Shown piece by piece: positions 8,346 to 17,555 of a DNA stretch of 47,749 nucleotides (position 1 is the first letter of the stretch; every line of letters starts with the position of its first letter). Source of the DNA: Eubacteriales bacterium (lineage in GTDB: Bacteria; Bacillota; Clostridia; Monoglobales; Firm-18); contig JAQVDK010000004.1 in assembly GCA_028697835.1 (NCBI GenBank), positions 1-47,749 on the forward strand, given 5' to 3'. The notes below the pieces were generated by a model that did not search any database, was not told the DNA's origin, and was given only the letters and a program-made list of their open reading frames with translations. The translations under genes were made by a program, and so were the position numbers.

Positions 8346-9677
8346 ATGAATATGAATATATCACTTAAAAAATATATTGATGTGGTAAAAGATGCCGAAA
8401 CCATAAGAAGCTTTGGCAGAGTAACCGGGATTGTAGGCCTTATGGTTGAATCGCTGGGCCCATCCTGTCGTATAGGGGAGCAATGTTATATTTACTCCAG
8501 GAACAATGAAAGCTTTATTCCTGCGGAGGTGGTTGGCCTTAGGGACAAAACACTGCTTTTAATGCCTTTTGGCGACCTTGACGGTGTTGGCTATGGAAGC
8601 AGGGTTGTTGCTGCAAAAACTGCGGCAACGGTCGGGGTTGGCATGAACCTTGTTGGAAGGGTTTTAGACGGGTTGGGAAATCCCATTGATGGGCTTGGCA
8701 GGATTGAAACAAAAGAAAGGTATAAAATAGAAAACCAGCCACCGAACCCTTTAACCCGCAAGCCGATTAAAGAAGTTTTGCCCCTTGGAGTTCGTGCACT
8801 GGATGGATTTCTAACATGTGGAAAAGGGCAAAGGATTGGCATTTTTGCAGGAAGCGGCGTGGGCAAAAGCACCCTTTTGGGTATGATTGCAAGAAACACA
8901 ACAGCAGATGTCAATGTAATTGTTCTTGTAGGAGAGCGTGGCAGGGAGCTTAATGAATTTATCGCCAACGACCTAAAAGAAGAAGGACTTAAAAAATCTG
9001 TTGTGGTGGTTGCAACTTCCGACCAGCCCGCCCTTATAAGGATTAAATCCGCAATGGTTGGAACCGCAATAGCCGAATATTTCAGAGACCAAGGCAAAAA
9101 TGTAATGCTTTTGGTTGACAGCTTAACCAGGTTTGCCATGGCACAGCGCGAAATTGGACTGGCTGTTGGCGAGCCGCCTGTAACAAGAGGATACACGCCT
9201 TCCGTGTTTTCCATGATGCCAAAGCTTTTGGAGCGGGCAGGCAATTCGGATAAAGGCTCCATAACAGGGCTTTATACGGTTTTGGTGGATGGTGACGACT
9301 TAAACGAGCCTATTTCCGATACTGTTCGCGGAATTCTTGACGGGCATATTGTTTTGTCCCGTGAAATAGCCAACAGAAACCATTACCCGGCAATTGATGT
9401 TTTGGGCAGTGTAAGCAGGCTGATGCCGGCGATAGTGGATAAGCAGCATATGAATATTGTAAAAGAGCTTAAAAACTTAATGGCGGCACACAGGCAGGCA
9501 CAGGACCTTATAAATATAGGCGCTTACAAAAAAGGAAGCAACGAGGAAATAGACAGGGCAATCCGGCTGATTAAGCCTATTAATAATTTTTTGAAGCAGG
9601 ATATTGACCAGACCGAAAGTTTTGAAGAAGTTGTTTCAAAGCTAAACCAGATTTATGAGGAAAAGGATATTTCATAA
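8346..9677 (+). CDS. fliI: Flagellum-specific ATPase FliI
   Basis: Walker A GIFAGSGVGKSTLLGMIARN; start among 8340/8346/8352 uncertain. Confidence 0.97.
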   Translation: MNMNISLKKYIDVVKDAETIRSFGRVTGIVGLMVESLGPSCRIGEQCYIYSRNNESFIPAEVVGLRDKTLLLMPFGDLDGVGYGSRVVAAKTAATVGVGMNLVGRVLDGLGNPIDGLGRIETKERYKIENQPPNPLTRKPIKEVLPLGVRALDGFLTCGKGQRIGIFAGSGVGKSTLLGMIARNTTADVNVIVLVGERGRELNEFIANDLKEEGLKKSVVVVATSDQPALIRIKSAMVGTAIAEYFRDQGKNVMLLVDSLTRFAMAQREIGLAVGEPPVTRGYTPSVFSMMPKLLERAGNSDKGSITGLYTVLVDGDDLNEPISDTVRGILDGHIVLSREIANRNHYPAIDVLGSVSRLMPAIVDKQHMNIVKELKNLMAAHRQAQDLINIGAYKKGSNEEIDRAIRLIKPINNFLKQDIDQTESFEEVVSKLNQIYEEKDIS

Positions 9678-9678
9678 C

Positions 9679-10116
9679 ATGCGTAAATTCAAGTTTTCGT
9701 TGCAGTTTTTATTAAATATAAGAAAAAGCGAAGAAAAAAGCGTTGAAGCCCAGCTTCAATCCTGGCGGAGCAAAGTTGCAGCGTTGGAGCAGGAGCTTGG
9801 CGCATTGCTTGGCAAGCGTCAAATGTATGAAGATAAGCTTAAGGAGGAATATTCCAAAGGAATGACGCCTCAAAACTTGCATAATTGGAATTTGTACCTG
9901 TCCGCCCTTAAATCAGAGATTGACGAAATGGAGCTTAAGGTTGTCTCTGCAAAGGAAGAGTGCAATAAAATACTAAATAAATTGCTTGAAATCAAAAAAA
10001 CGGTTAAAATGCTTGAAACCCTAAAAGACAAAAGGTATAAAGAATACCTTGATGAAGAAGCAAAGGAAGAGCATAAGATAACAGACGAATTTGTCTGTGC
10101 CAATTATGTCCGATAG
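9679..10116 (+). CDS. fliJ: Flagellar export protein FliJ
   Basis: MRKFKFSLQFLLNIRKSEEK N-terminus, coiled coil. Confidence 0.9.
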   Translation: MRKFKFSLQFLLNIRKSEEKSVEAQLQSWRSKVAALEQELGALLGKRQMYEDKLKEEYSKGMTPQNLHNWNLYLSALKSEIDEMELKVVSAKEECNKILNKLLEIKKTVKMLETLKDKRYKEYLDEEAKEEHKITDEFVCANYVR

Positions 10117-10151
10117 CCTTGATTACGCAAAGAAAACGAGGTGATGTAAGG

Positions 10152-10847
10152 TTGGAACTGGAAAACAGCATCAATAAAACGCAAACAGCTAAAGAAACTT
10201 CGGGAAGTTATATCATAGGGTATGTAAATGGCAACAGGAAGATTCCGGAAGTCGGTAGCATTAAAGAAAACAATCCCCCTAACGAAAAGAAAAAGTCCAA
10301 AGATAACTTTGGGCTGATTGTACTTATTTTTATAGCAGTTGTCCTGGCGGCGGTTGTTCTTTTTAGGTATAATATTGGAAATGTAAGAGATGGGCTGTTG
10401 GCAATTGGCAGCAATACGAACATTTTACCGCAAACCCAAGCACCAATCCAGCAAGACCTTACAGAGCAAGCCGAGGAACCAACCTTGGAAGAAGGGGAAA
10501 AGCTTCTGGAGGAAAGGGAGGTTGCCATTGCCTCAAAAGAGCTTGAGCTTGAAGCAAAGGAACAGGAGCTAATCGAAAGAAATAAGGAGCTTGAAGAAAG
10601 GCAGCAAGAGCTTTTGCAAGAAGGAGCCGAAGCTGAAAAAAGTCAGGAGGACATAATAGCCGCAGTTAAGATATACGAAAGTATGGAGCCTAAAGCAGCG
10701 GCCAAGATAATTAAAACACTTGACGGGGAATCCAGAACAAACATTATAAAAAACATGAAAAAGTCCAGCGCGGCTGCAATTTTATCAGAGCTTGACTTAA
10801 ATATAAGCGCTGAAATTTTGGATAGCATCGCCAAAGGCGAAGATTAA
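10152..10847 (+). CDS. MotE/YlxF-like membrane protein with MgtE-N-like C-terminus
   Basis: Single TM, coiled coil, C-terminal YESMEPKAAAKIIKTLDGESRTNIIKNMKKSSAAAILSEL; TTG start 10152 with GAGGTG RBS (ORF open to 10119). Confidence 0.8.
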   Translation: MELENSINKTQTAKETSGSYIIGYVNGNRKIPEVGSIKENNPPNEKKKSKDNFGLIVLIFIAVVLAAVVLFRYNIGNVRDGLLAIGSNTNILPQTQAPIQQDLTEQAEEPTLEEGEKLLEEREVAIASKELELEAKEQELIERNKELEERQQELLQEGAEAEKSQEDIIAAVKIYESMEPKAAAKIIKTLDGESRTNIIKNMKKSSAAAILSELDLNISAEILDSIAKGED

Positions 10848-10853
10848 GTTTGC

Positions 10854-10878
10854 TTTAAAGCCGTATTTTGGCTTTAAA
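10854..10878 (+). repeat. Intercistronic hairpin
   Basis: TTTAAAGCC-GTATTTT-GGCTTTAAA, perfect 9-bp stem, no T-tract. Confidence 0.65.
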
Positions 10879-10917
10879 AATAAAAATTAAAAGATTAAGT
10901 GAAAGGAGGTGGGAAGG

Positions 10918-12420
10918 ATGGTGGAAAGATGTGTTTTGGAGGCCTTGTCGCCGGCAAACCTTACGGGGATGCAAATTCCGCAGGAAAAAGCAGACGAAGG
11001 ATTTGAGGACATTTTGCTGCAGCTTTTAAGCCCTTCAAATCAAGCTTTTGGCCTGAATATTGAGGAGGAAGCTTTGTCGCAGGAGTGCATTCAAGAAAAG
11101 AAAGAGGACGAGCTTTTGCCGCCGGATTTAAGTCATATGGTGTTGATAAATCCCATGCCCGATGTGGTTTTTGCGGAAAATGACAGCTATGGAAACTCAG
11201 AAGAAGTCAGGACTTCTTTGTCCCAAGACAATAAAATCTTCTTTGACTTGCAGCATTACCCGCAAAACATTGAAGCAGAGTATGTATCAAAGGCAGCGGC
11301 TAAAGAGCGCAGCCAAGAGGCAAGTGTTCCGGCGCCGGATGCGGACGGTTTTAGCAGGTCGGCAGAAAAAGCCAAGGCTCAAGAAGACATAAGTTTTCAG
11401 GATATACATCACAAAATAAAAATAAAAACAAGCGATTATAGAAGCATAAAAATAAAACAAGACATAGAAGGTCTGCAACCTGGCCGTAGCAGCGAGCCGA
11501 TGCTTTCAAAGCCTGACAGGAGCTTTAAAAATTCGATTTTGCCCAAAGCATTTGAAAATATTCCGCCGAAGGCATTGGAAAATATTTCGCCCAATGCATT
11601 GGAAAAATCCGACTATAAGCCGGAGCAGAAAATTTTTGTAAGATATCCCCTTAGCACAGAAGGTCATGGGACTAAAGCGGAATATGCAGATTATGCCAAC
11701 CATGAGGAAAAACCAACAGGCATACAGTCCTTAGCCGAAAAAAGTATTAGCCTTGACCTTTTAAACAACCGACGAGACGTTTTTAAAGTTGCTGTTTCTA
11801 AAGACAGCGCCGGTCTTGATTGCAGAGCAATTTTAAGGCATGCTCCAAGCGGTTTTGATAAAAATGATGCAAAGGAGATATCGGCGGAAATTCAACAAGG
11901 TGTTTTGACAGAAAATGCTGTTTTGCCAAGGGAAAGCGCTTACATCCCGAAAAATGAAGTTCAAATACAGCCTGTTTCCATTAAAGACATTCCGCAAATA
12001 GGCGAAAAAATTACATTAGGCATAAAAGAAGGAAATAAAGAGCTTACAATTGTTCTTCATCCTGAAAAGCTGGGCAGAATAAGCGTTAAGATTTCGCAGC
12101 AGGAGCAGGGAGTTTGCGCAAACATAATAACAGATAACCTAAAGGTTAAAGACGAGCTTTTAAAAAGCTTCCCCGAGCTTAAAGAATGCTTGGCCACGCA
12201 AGGAATAAAGCTTTTTTCAATGGATGTAAAATTTCAAGAAAACATAAGCGGTGACAAGACGTTTTCAGGCTTTGGCGACAGCAGCGGGCAAAATTTTGGC
12301 AGCCAAAACAATAAAAACAAATTTAATTATTCCGGTGAGGAGCGCAAAAAAGAAGTGGCTGTAAAAAGCTTACTGACAAATTCATACGAAGAGGTTGGGA
12401 GCCTTGATTACTTTGCTTAA
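10918..12420 (+). CDS. fliK: Flagellar hook-length control protein FliK
   Basis: C-terminal ELTIVLHPEKLGRISVKI...LKVKDELLKSFPELKECL typical of Flg_hook; low-complexity N-terminus; ATG 10918 with AAGGAGG. Confidence 0.88.
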   Translation: MVERCVLEALSPANLTGMQIPQEKADEGFEDILLQLLSPSNQAFGLNIEEEALSQECIQEKKEDELLPPDLSHMVLINPMPDVVFAENDSYGNSEEVRTSLSQDNKIFFDLQHYPQNIEAEYVSKAAAKERSQEASVPAPDADGFSRSAEKAKAQEDISFQDIHHKIKIKTSDYRSIKIKQDIEGLQPGRSSEPMLSKPDRSFKNSILPKAFENIPPKALENISPNALEKSDYKPEQKIFVRYPLSTEGHGTKAEYADYANHEEKPTGIQSLAEKSISLDLLNNRRDVFKVAVSKDSAGLDCRAILRHAPSGFDKNDAKEISAEIQQGVLTENAVLPRESAYIPKNEVQIQPVSIKDIPQIGEKITLGIKEGNKELTIVLHPEKLGRISVKISQQEQGVCANIITDNLKVKDELLKSFPELKECLATQGIKLFSMDVKFQENISGDKTFSGFGDSSGQNFGSQNNKNKFNYSGEERKKEVAVKSLLTNSYEEVGSLDYFA

Positions 12421-12437
12421 AAAGGAGGGATGACAAA

Positions 12438-12854
12438 TTGCCGATAAATGAAGTTACACAATCGCCCCATTTGAGTGACCAAATTGTAAGAAGTCACAAA
12501 ACAGAGCTTGGCAAGGACGACTTTTTAAAGCTTTTATTGACACAGATGCAATATCAGGACCCCTTAGAGCCAATAGACAACACAGAATATATTGCACAAA
12601 TGGCCAGCTTTTCCACATTGGAGCAAATGACTAACATTGCGCAGGAATTTTCGCTTTTAAAGTCTTTGCAGCTTGTAGGAAAAAGAGTAAGCGCCACTGC
12701 CGAGGGTCTGGAAACGAATGAAGTGGAAAACATCGTCGGAAAAGTGGAAAAAGTAATGATTAACGCAGGCAAAGTTTCCTTAGTTGTAGACGGCAGAAAA
12801 GTTGATATTCAAAGCGTCAAAGAGGTGATTGAAACAGATGGCACAACCGATTAA
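12438..12854 (+). CDS. flgD: Flagellar hook capping protein FlgD
   Basis: LGKDDFLKLLLTQMQYQDPLEPIDNTEYIAQMASFSTLEQM. Confidence 0.96.
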   Translation: MPINEVTQSPHLSDQIVRSHKTELGKDDFLKLLLTQMQYQDPLEPIDNTEYIAQMASFSTLEQMTNIAQEFSLLKSLQLVGKRVSATAEGLETNEVENIVGKVEKVMINAGKVSLVVDGRKVDIQSVKEVIETDGTTD

Positions 12855-13224
12855 TGTAAGACCTATTACAACCGGCAGAGTAGTTTCTGACTTTGGCGTG
12901 AAAAAGAGTATAAGCCGTCAGGCGGACTCTAAGTCTTTTGAAGCTATTTTAAACAGGGAAATTGAGCAGGTTGACATGAAGTTTTCAGCTCATGCCCTAA
13001 GGCGCATAGAGGAGCGAAACATTCACCTTAGCGAAAAAGATTTAGGCGATTTAAGCCATGCTGTAAAAAACGCAGAGGCAAAAGGAATTAGAGATTCCCT
13101 TGTTGTTATGCGTGATGTGGCTTTAATCGTAAATATTCCCAACAAAACGGTTGTAACCGCTGTGGACAGCAAGAGCATTAAAGAAAACGTATTTACAAAT
13201 ATTGATGGTGCCGTTTTTATATAG
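12838..13224 (+). CDS. TIGR02530-type flagellar operon protein
   Basis: FSAHALRRIEERNIHLSEKDLGDLSHAVKNAEAKGIRDSLVVM pattern; between flgD and flgE. Confidence 0.85.
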   Translation: MAQPINVRPITTGRVVSDFGVKKSISRQADSKSFEAILNREIEQVDMKFSAHALRRIEERNIHLSEKDLGDLSHAVKNAEAKGIRDSLVVMRDVALIVNIPNKTVVTAVDSKSIKENVFTNIDGAVFI

Positions 13225-13250
13225 CTGGATCTTGTCATAAGAGGGCTATT

Positions 13251-13276
13251 GCACTTCGGACCGACTGAAGAAGTGC
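13251..13276 (+). repeat. Hairpin in flgE leader
   Basis: GCACTTC (13251-13257) / GAAGTGC (13270-13276). Confidence 0.6.
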
Positions 13277-13331
13277 GGGTACCATTAAGAAAAATAATAA
13301 TAATATTTTATAGAAAAGGGGTAATTTAATT

Positions 13332-14144
13332 ATGATGAGATCAATGTTTTCCGGTATTTCAGGTATAAGGGCTCACCAGGTTAAAATGGATGTTGTTGCA
13401 AACAATATTGCAAATGTAAACACATCAGGCTTTAAGGCAAGCAGGGTAGCATTTCAGGAAGTTTTAAACCAAACAATACAGGCTGCATTTGCTCCGGATT
13501 ACGACAGCGGCTCCCAGCTTGGCGGAATGAACGCAAAACAAATAGGCCTTGGTGTTTCAATAGGAAGTATAGATGTAGTCCATACATCCAACGGTGTTCA
13601 AAGAACGGACAGGCCTTTTGACGTTGCCATTGCGGAAGAAGGATTTTTCCAAGTAACAAACGATTTGGAGCTGTTTTACACTCGTGCGGGCAATTTTTAC
13701 ATTGACACAGAAGGAAATTTGGTTAACCAAAACGGCTACAAGGTTTGCGATGATAGCGGAAGCCCTTTGATTATTGACGATGTTTACAGCTATACGGATT
13801 TTAGCATTGATGCCGGAGGCAATGTTAAGGCTATTGATAAATTAGACGGGTCCGTGCGCAACTTTGGAACCATAGGCATTGCGAAATTTACAAATCCCGA
13901 AGGTCTTATGAAGCTTGGCAACAACCTTTATCGCGAAACCGCAAACAGCGGTATAGCAGACCTTAGGGCGCCGGGAAGCGAAGGATACAGCGCACTTATT
14001 CCGGGCTCCTTGGAAATGTCGAATGTTGACCTGTCACAGGAGTTTACAAATATGATTATAGCCCAAAGGGGTTTTCAGGCAAATGCAAGGGTGATTACAA
14101 CCTCAAATTCCATGCTGGAAGAGCTTGCAAATATAGCACGTTAG
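13332..14144 (+). CDS. flgE: Flagellar hook protein FlgE (short, Bacillus-like)
   Basis: MFSGISGIRAHQVKMDVVANNIANVNTSGFKASRVAFQE; C-terminal SNVDLSQEFTNMIIAQRGFQANARVI; position between flgD and flbD. Confidence 0.88.
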   Translation: MMRSMFSGISGIRAHQVKMDVVANNIANVNTSGFKASRVAFQEVLNQTIQAAFAPDYDSGSQLGGMNAKQIGLGVSIGSIDVVHTSNGVQRTDRPFDVAIAEEGFFQVTNDLELFYTRAGNFYIDTEGNLVNQNGYKVCDDSGSPLIIDDVYSYTDFSIDAGGNVKAIDKLDGSVRNFGTIGIAKFTNPEGLMKLGNNLYRETANSGIADLRAPGSEGYSALIPGSLEMSNVDLSQEFTNMIIAQRGFQANARVITTSNSMLEELANIAR

Positions 14145-14150
14145 TTTTTT

Positions 14151-14206
14151 CAAATATTGTGGCCGGCATGTCACAAAAAGCAGTGCCATGCCGGTCAGCA
14201 TATTTG
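14151..14206 (+). repeat. Long intercistronic hairpin flgE-flbD
   Basis: CAAATAT/ATATTTG plus TGGCCGGCATG/CATGCCGGTCA arms with a 2x2 internal loop; no T-tract. Confidence 0.8.
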
Positions 14207-14232
14207 CAATACTTAAAAGGAGGGCAAGGGTT

Positions 14233-14442
14233 ATGATTGTGCTCACAAAATTAAACGGGGAAAAATTTATGGTTAATCAGGATTTGATTGAATTTGTTGA
14301 TCGAACACCCGATACTGTAATTTCCATGACATCCGGCAAAAAAATCCCTGTTGCAGAATCAATGGAGACGGTACAGAGCGAGGTGATAAAGTTTAAGCAA
14401 AAGGTTTATTGCCGCCCCCATCCTTCGATGGACAGTTTTTAA
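14233..14442 (+). CDS. flbD: Flagellar protein FlbD
   Basis: MIVLTKLNGEKFMVNQDLIEFVDRTPDTVISMTSGKKIPVAE; RBS AAAGGAGGG. Confidence 0.93.
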   Translation: MIVLTKLNGEKFMVNQDLIEFVDRTPDTVISMTSGKKIPVAESMETVQSEVIKFKQKVYCRPHPSMDSF

Positions 14443-14500
14443 AAGATGGAGTAATTATATGGAAAGCAGCATACAAGCATACAATACGGAGTGATGATTT

Positions 14501-14923
14501 GTGAAAAGAATAGTTGGATATGTGCTTGCAGTTTTTACGGCAGTTATTATATCGGTGGTTGTTTTTTCGCTTATAAACGGTTCAGGGTCGAACAAAGTAG
14601 CTGGTGAGGATAGCTCAGCAGGAAGCTATGTAATGCACAATCTTGGAAACAGTTTTATAACAAATATAAAAGATAGCAACAGATATCTTAAAATAAGCAT
14701 TGTGTTTGAGCTTAGGTCGGAAAAAAATAAGCCTTATTATGAGAAAAACAATTACAAGATAAGGGATATTATTATTGATGTTTTGAGGAATAAAACAGAG
14801 GAAGAGCTTAGCGCTCAGAACGCACAGGAAGGCTTGAAAACGGATATAAAACACGCCCTTGCAAACTACATAGATGTAGCTGACTTAATAAATATTTATG
14901 TGGAAGAGTTTGTTATCCAGTAA
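14501..14923 (+). CDS. fliL: Flagellar basal body-associated protein FliL
   Basis: N-terminal TM, FliL-like C-terminus, position. Confidence 0.85.
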   Translation: MKRIVGYVLAVFTAVIISVVVFSLINGSGSNKVAGEDSSAGSYVMHNLGNSFITNIKDSNRYLKISIVFELRSEKNKPYYEKNNYKIRDIIIDVLRNKTEEELSAQNAQEGLKTDIKHALANYIDVADLINIYVEEFVIQ

Positions 14924-14949
14924 AAAATTATTAGATAAGGAGTTAGCGT

Positions 14950-15936
14950 ATGGCAAATGATGGTTTTGGAGGCATTATAAATGCATATAAAGACAGAAAA
15001 AATATGGATTTGTTAAAAACGGCTCCTGTTGAAAGCTATGAAAAGGTTCGACTCTATAATTTTAGGATACCAAATAGATTCACCAAGGACCAACTCAGAG
15101 CACTAAGAGGAATATATGAAAATTTTGCTAACTCATTGTCGTCCCACTTGTCTGGAATACTGAGAAAGTTTTGTCAGGTGGAGCTTATTTCCGTAGAAGA
15201 GCACACATTTTCCGAATTCAACAATACTATTTTAGACCCTGTGCTTTTGGCAATGATTGAGCTGGAGCCTTTTCAGGGAATAAGCCTTATGGACATATCT
15301 CCTGTTTTGGCGTATGCAATTATAGACCGCCTAATGGGCGGAGAGGGACGAGTAGTAAGGCATGCAAGAAGATACACCGAAATCGAGGTTGCTTTGATGG
15401 AGAAACTTGCGTCCCAATTTTTAGAAATTATGAAGGATTCCTGGTCCGTTTTCTACGAGGTAAACCCAAAATTAGAAAGGATAGAAACCAGGTCTCAATT
15501 TGCGCAAATAGTTCCCGCAAACGAGATAATAGCAATTGTTACATTCAGCGTCAGAATGGGAGAAGTTGATGGAATGATTAATTATTGCATACCCCATGTT
15601 TTGGTGGAACCGCTTTTTAAAGACGCAAAGTATAAATCGGAGTTTTTTAGGAAAAGCGAAACCGTACAGGAGAGCAAATCCGATATTATCATAAAGAAAA
15701 TAGAAAACAGCTATGTAGATGTTGTTGCGACTTTTGCAGACACTACTGTGTCAACAAGGGATATTACCAATTTGCAAGAGGGCGATGTTTTGATGCTTGA
15801 CCACAAGGTCAACCAAGCAATTAACATAAAAGTGAACAACGTTGTAAAATTTGCAGGCACCATAGGCAAAAAGGACAGTAAATATGCAGTGAAAATAATA
15901 GACAAGATAGAGGACGCCGGTGCTGACATATTTTAA
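14950..15936 (+). CDS. fliM: Flagellar motor switch protein FliM
   Basis: YNFRIPNRFTKDQLRALRGIYENFANSLSSHLS..., IDRLMGGEGR; C-terminal SpoA domain. Confidence 0.96.
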   Translation: MANDGFGGIINAYKDRKNMDLLKTAPVESYEKVRLYNFRIPNRFTKDQLRALRGIYENFANSLSSHLSGILRKFCQVELISVEEHTFSEFNNTILDPVLLAMIELEPFQGISLMDISPVLAYAIIDRLMGGEGRVVRHARRYTEIEVALMEKLASQFLEIMKDSWSVFYEVNPKLERIETRSQFAQIVPANEIIAIVTFSVRMGEVDGMINYCIPHVLVEPLFKDAKYKSEFFRKSETVQESKSDIIIKKIENSYVDVVATFADTTVSTRDITNLQEGDVLMLDHKVNQAINIKVNNVVKFAGTIGKKDSKYAVKIIDKIEDAGADIF

Positions 15937-15996
15937 TTTGGTTTAATAGCATAAACGGTAGTGGATATTATCGAGCGGAGATGGAGGTTAATTAAT

Positions 15997-17076
15997 ATGA
16001 GTGAAATATTATCTCAAGACGAAATAGATGCTTTGCTAAGTGGAGGTATGCTGCAAAAAAGCGAACAAAATACTGTTAGCGACGAAGAGATAGAGCTGGT
16101 TAAAGAAATGGCCCAAATGGGAATGAATGTTTTTGCAAACTATATGATTAACAGCTTGGGGCAAAACACAGTCGTTGGGCTAAAGGATGCAAAACCGCTT
16201 TCCCAAAGCGACACCTTGCAGCCTAAAGATTATTTTATTGTAGAAGTTGTTCTTGATAATGCTGTTTCCGGCAAAAAACTATTTTTGTTCAAGCCCTCCG
16301 ATGTTATATCCATAAACGATATGTCCATCGGCGGAAGCGGCATTAGCGAGGAAAAAGAAATAAGCGAACTGCACGCAAGTGTTATGATGGCACATATGAA
16401 TGAAGTGATGCCTCTTATAATTAAGACTATCTCCGGGCAGATAAAGGCTGAGGTAGAGGTAAAATCCGTTAAACAATTTCCAAATGACAGTGCAAGCCTT
16501 GAAAACTATTTAAACGAAAGCAAAGCTGTAAGGATAGATTATTCAATCCAAATCGGTGATGCAATTAATAGTGAAGTTATAGAGCTTGTTCCGTTAAATA
16601 TGGTCACCGGTATAAAAAATCTGCTTCTTTCAAACGGGGCTAATTTGGCTGCGGCCGAAAATGCTGCTGTTGTCCTAACAAGCAATTCGGCGGAAAACAA
16701 AGCTGCCCCCAAACCGATAAGCAGCAAGCAAGCGGTTCCGGAAAAACAGCCGGTTGCCATCAGACCGGTAGAATTCCCGGTTTTCGGAAACGGTGCGGCC
16801 ATCGAGCCGACAAACGAAAGCATAGAATTTATAATGGATGTTCCCCTGCAGGTGTCTGTTGAGCTTGGAAGATGTAAAAAGTCAATAAAAGATATTTTGG
16901 ACCTAAACATTGGAACAATTATCGAGCTTAACAAGCTGGCGGAAGATTATGTCGATATTTTTGTAAACAACAAGCTCATAGGAAGAGGAGAGGTTGTTGT
17001 TGTAGATGAAAACTTTGGCATACGCATTATGGAACTATATACAACAGGTAACAACAAAATTACAGGGAAGGTATAA
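15997..17076 (+). CDS. fliY: Flagellar motor switch protein FliY/FliN-type
   Basis: N-terminal MSEILSQDEIDALLSGG; C-terminal SpoA/FliN domain VPLQVSVELGRCKKSIKDILDLNIGTIIEL. Confidence 0.92.
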   Translation: MSEILSQDEIDALLSGGMLQKSEQNTVSDEEIELVKEMAQMGMNVFANYMINSLGQNTVVGLKDAKPLSQSDTLQPKDYFIVEVVLDNAVSGKKLFLFKPSDVISINDMSIGGSGISEEKEISELHASVMMAHMNEVMPLIIKTISGQIKAEVEVKSVKQFPNDSASLENYLNESKAVRIDYSIQIGDAINSEVIELVPLNMVTGIKNLLLSNGANLAAAENAAVVLTSNSAENKAAPKPISSKQAVPEKQPVAIRPVEFPVFGNGAAIEPTNESIEFIMDVPLQVSVELGRCKKSIKDILDLNIGTIIELNKLAEDYVDIFVNNKLIGRGEVVVVDENFGIRIMELYTTGNNKITGKV

Positions 17077-17111
17077 AAAGCGCAGGCTTGCCCTGGTAGA
17101 AGGGGATTGAA

Positions 17112-17555
17112 ATGGATTTTTTTATAACTGTTATGTACTTTTTAATAATGGTTGCAATAATTTTTGCAGCCTATGTGGCCGCCAAATGGATTTCTTTAAG
17201 GTATGAAAAAATATCCAGCGGCAGGTATATAGAACAATTAGACCGGGTTTTGGTGGGTAGAGACAGGTCTATTATAATAATCAGGGTGGGACAAAAGGTG
17301 CTTTTGCTCTCTTGCAGTGCGCAGGGCACAACCCTTATTTCCGAGCTGGACGAGGGCGATTTGATTCCTATAAAAACGCAACAAACCCCCGACTCATTTA
17401 ACAGCATTTTTGAAGGCCTGATAGGGAAATTGCCGCAACTTAATAGAGCAGAAGATAAGAAACAGACACTTACCCTTGGCGATGTTAAAGCTAAGATGGA
17501 ATCCTCGCTGGAGAGAATAATGAAAAAGCGTAAGGGGAATGAAAAAAGTGAGTGA
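17112..17555 (+). CDS. fliO: Flagellar biosynthetic protein FliO
   Basis: N-terminal TM, ISSGRYIEQLDRVLVGRDRSIIIIRVGQKVLLL; directly before fliP. Confidence 0.85.
   Translation: MDFFITVMYFLIMVAIIFAAYVAAKWISLRYEKISSGRYIEQLDRVLVGRDRSIIIIRVGQKVLLLSCSAQGTTLISELDEGDLIPIKTQQTPDSFNSIFEGLIGKLPQLNRAEDKKQTLTLGDVKAKMESSLERIMKKRKGNEKSE

Noticed and set aside
13332-14144. Reading the 270-aa protein as FlgG rod instead of hook
   Set aside because: Position between flgD/TIGR02530 and flbD, and separate FlgF/FlgG-type genes at 39231 and 40030, fit a short Bacillus-like FlgE.
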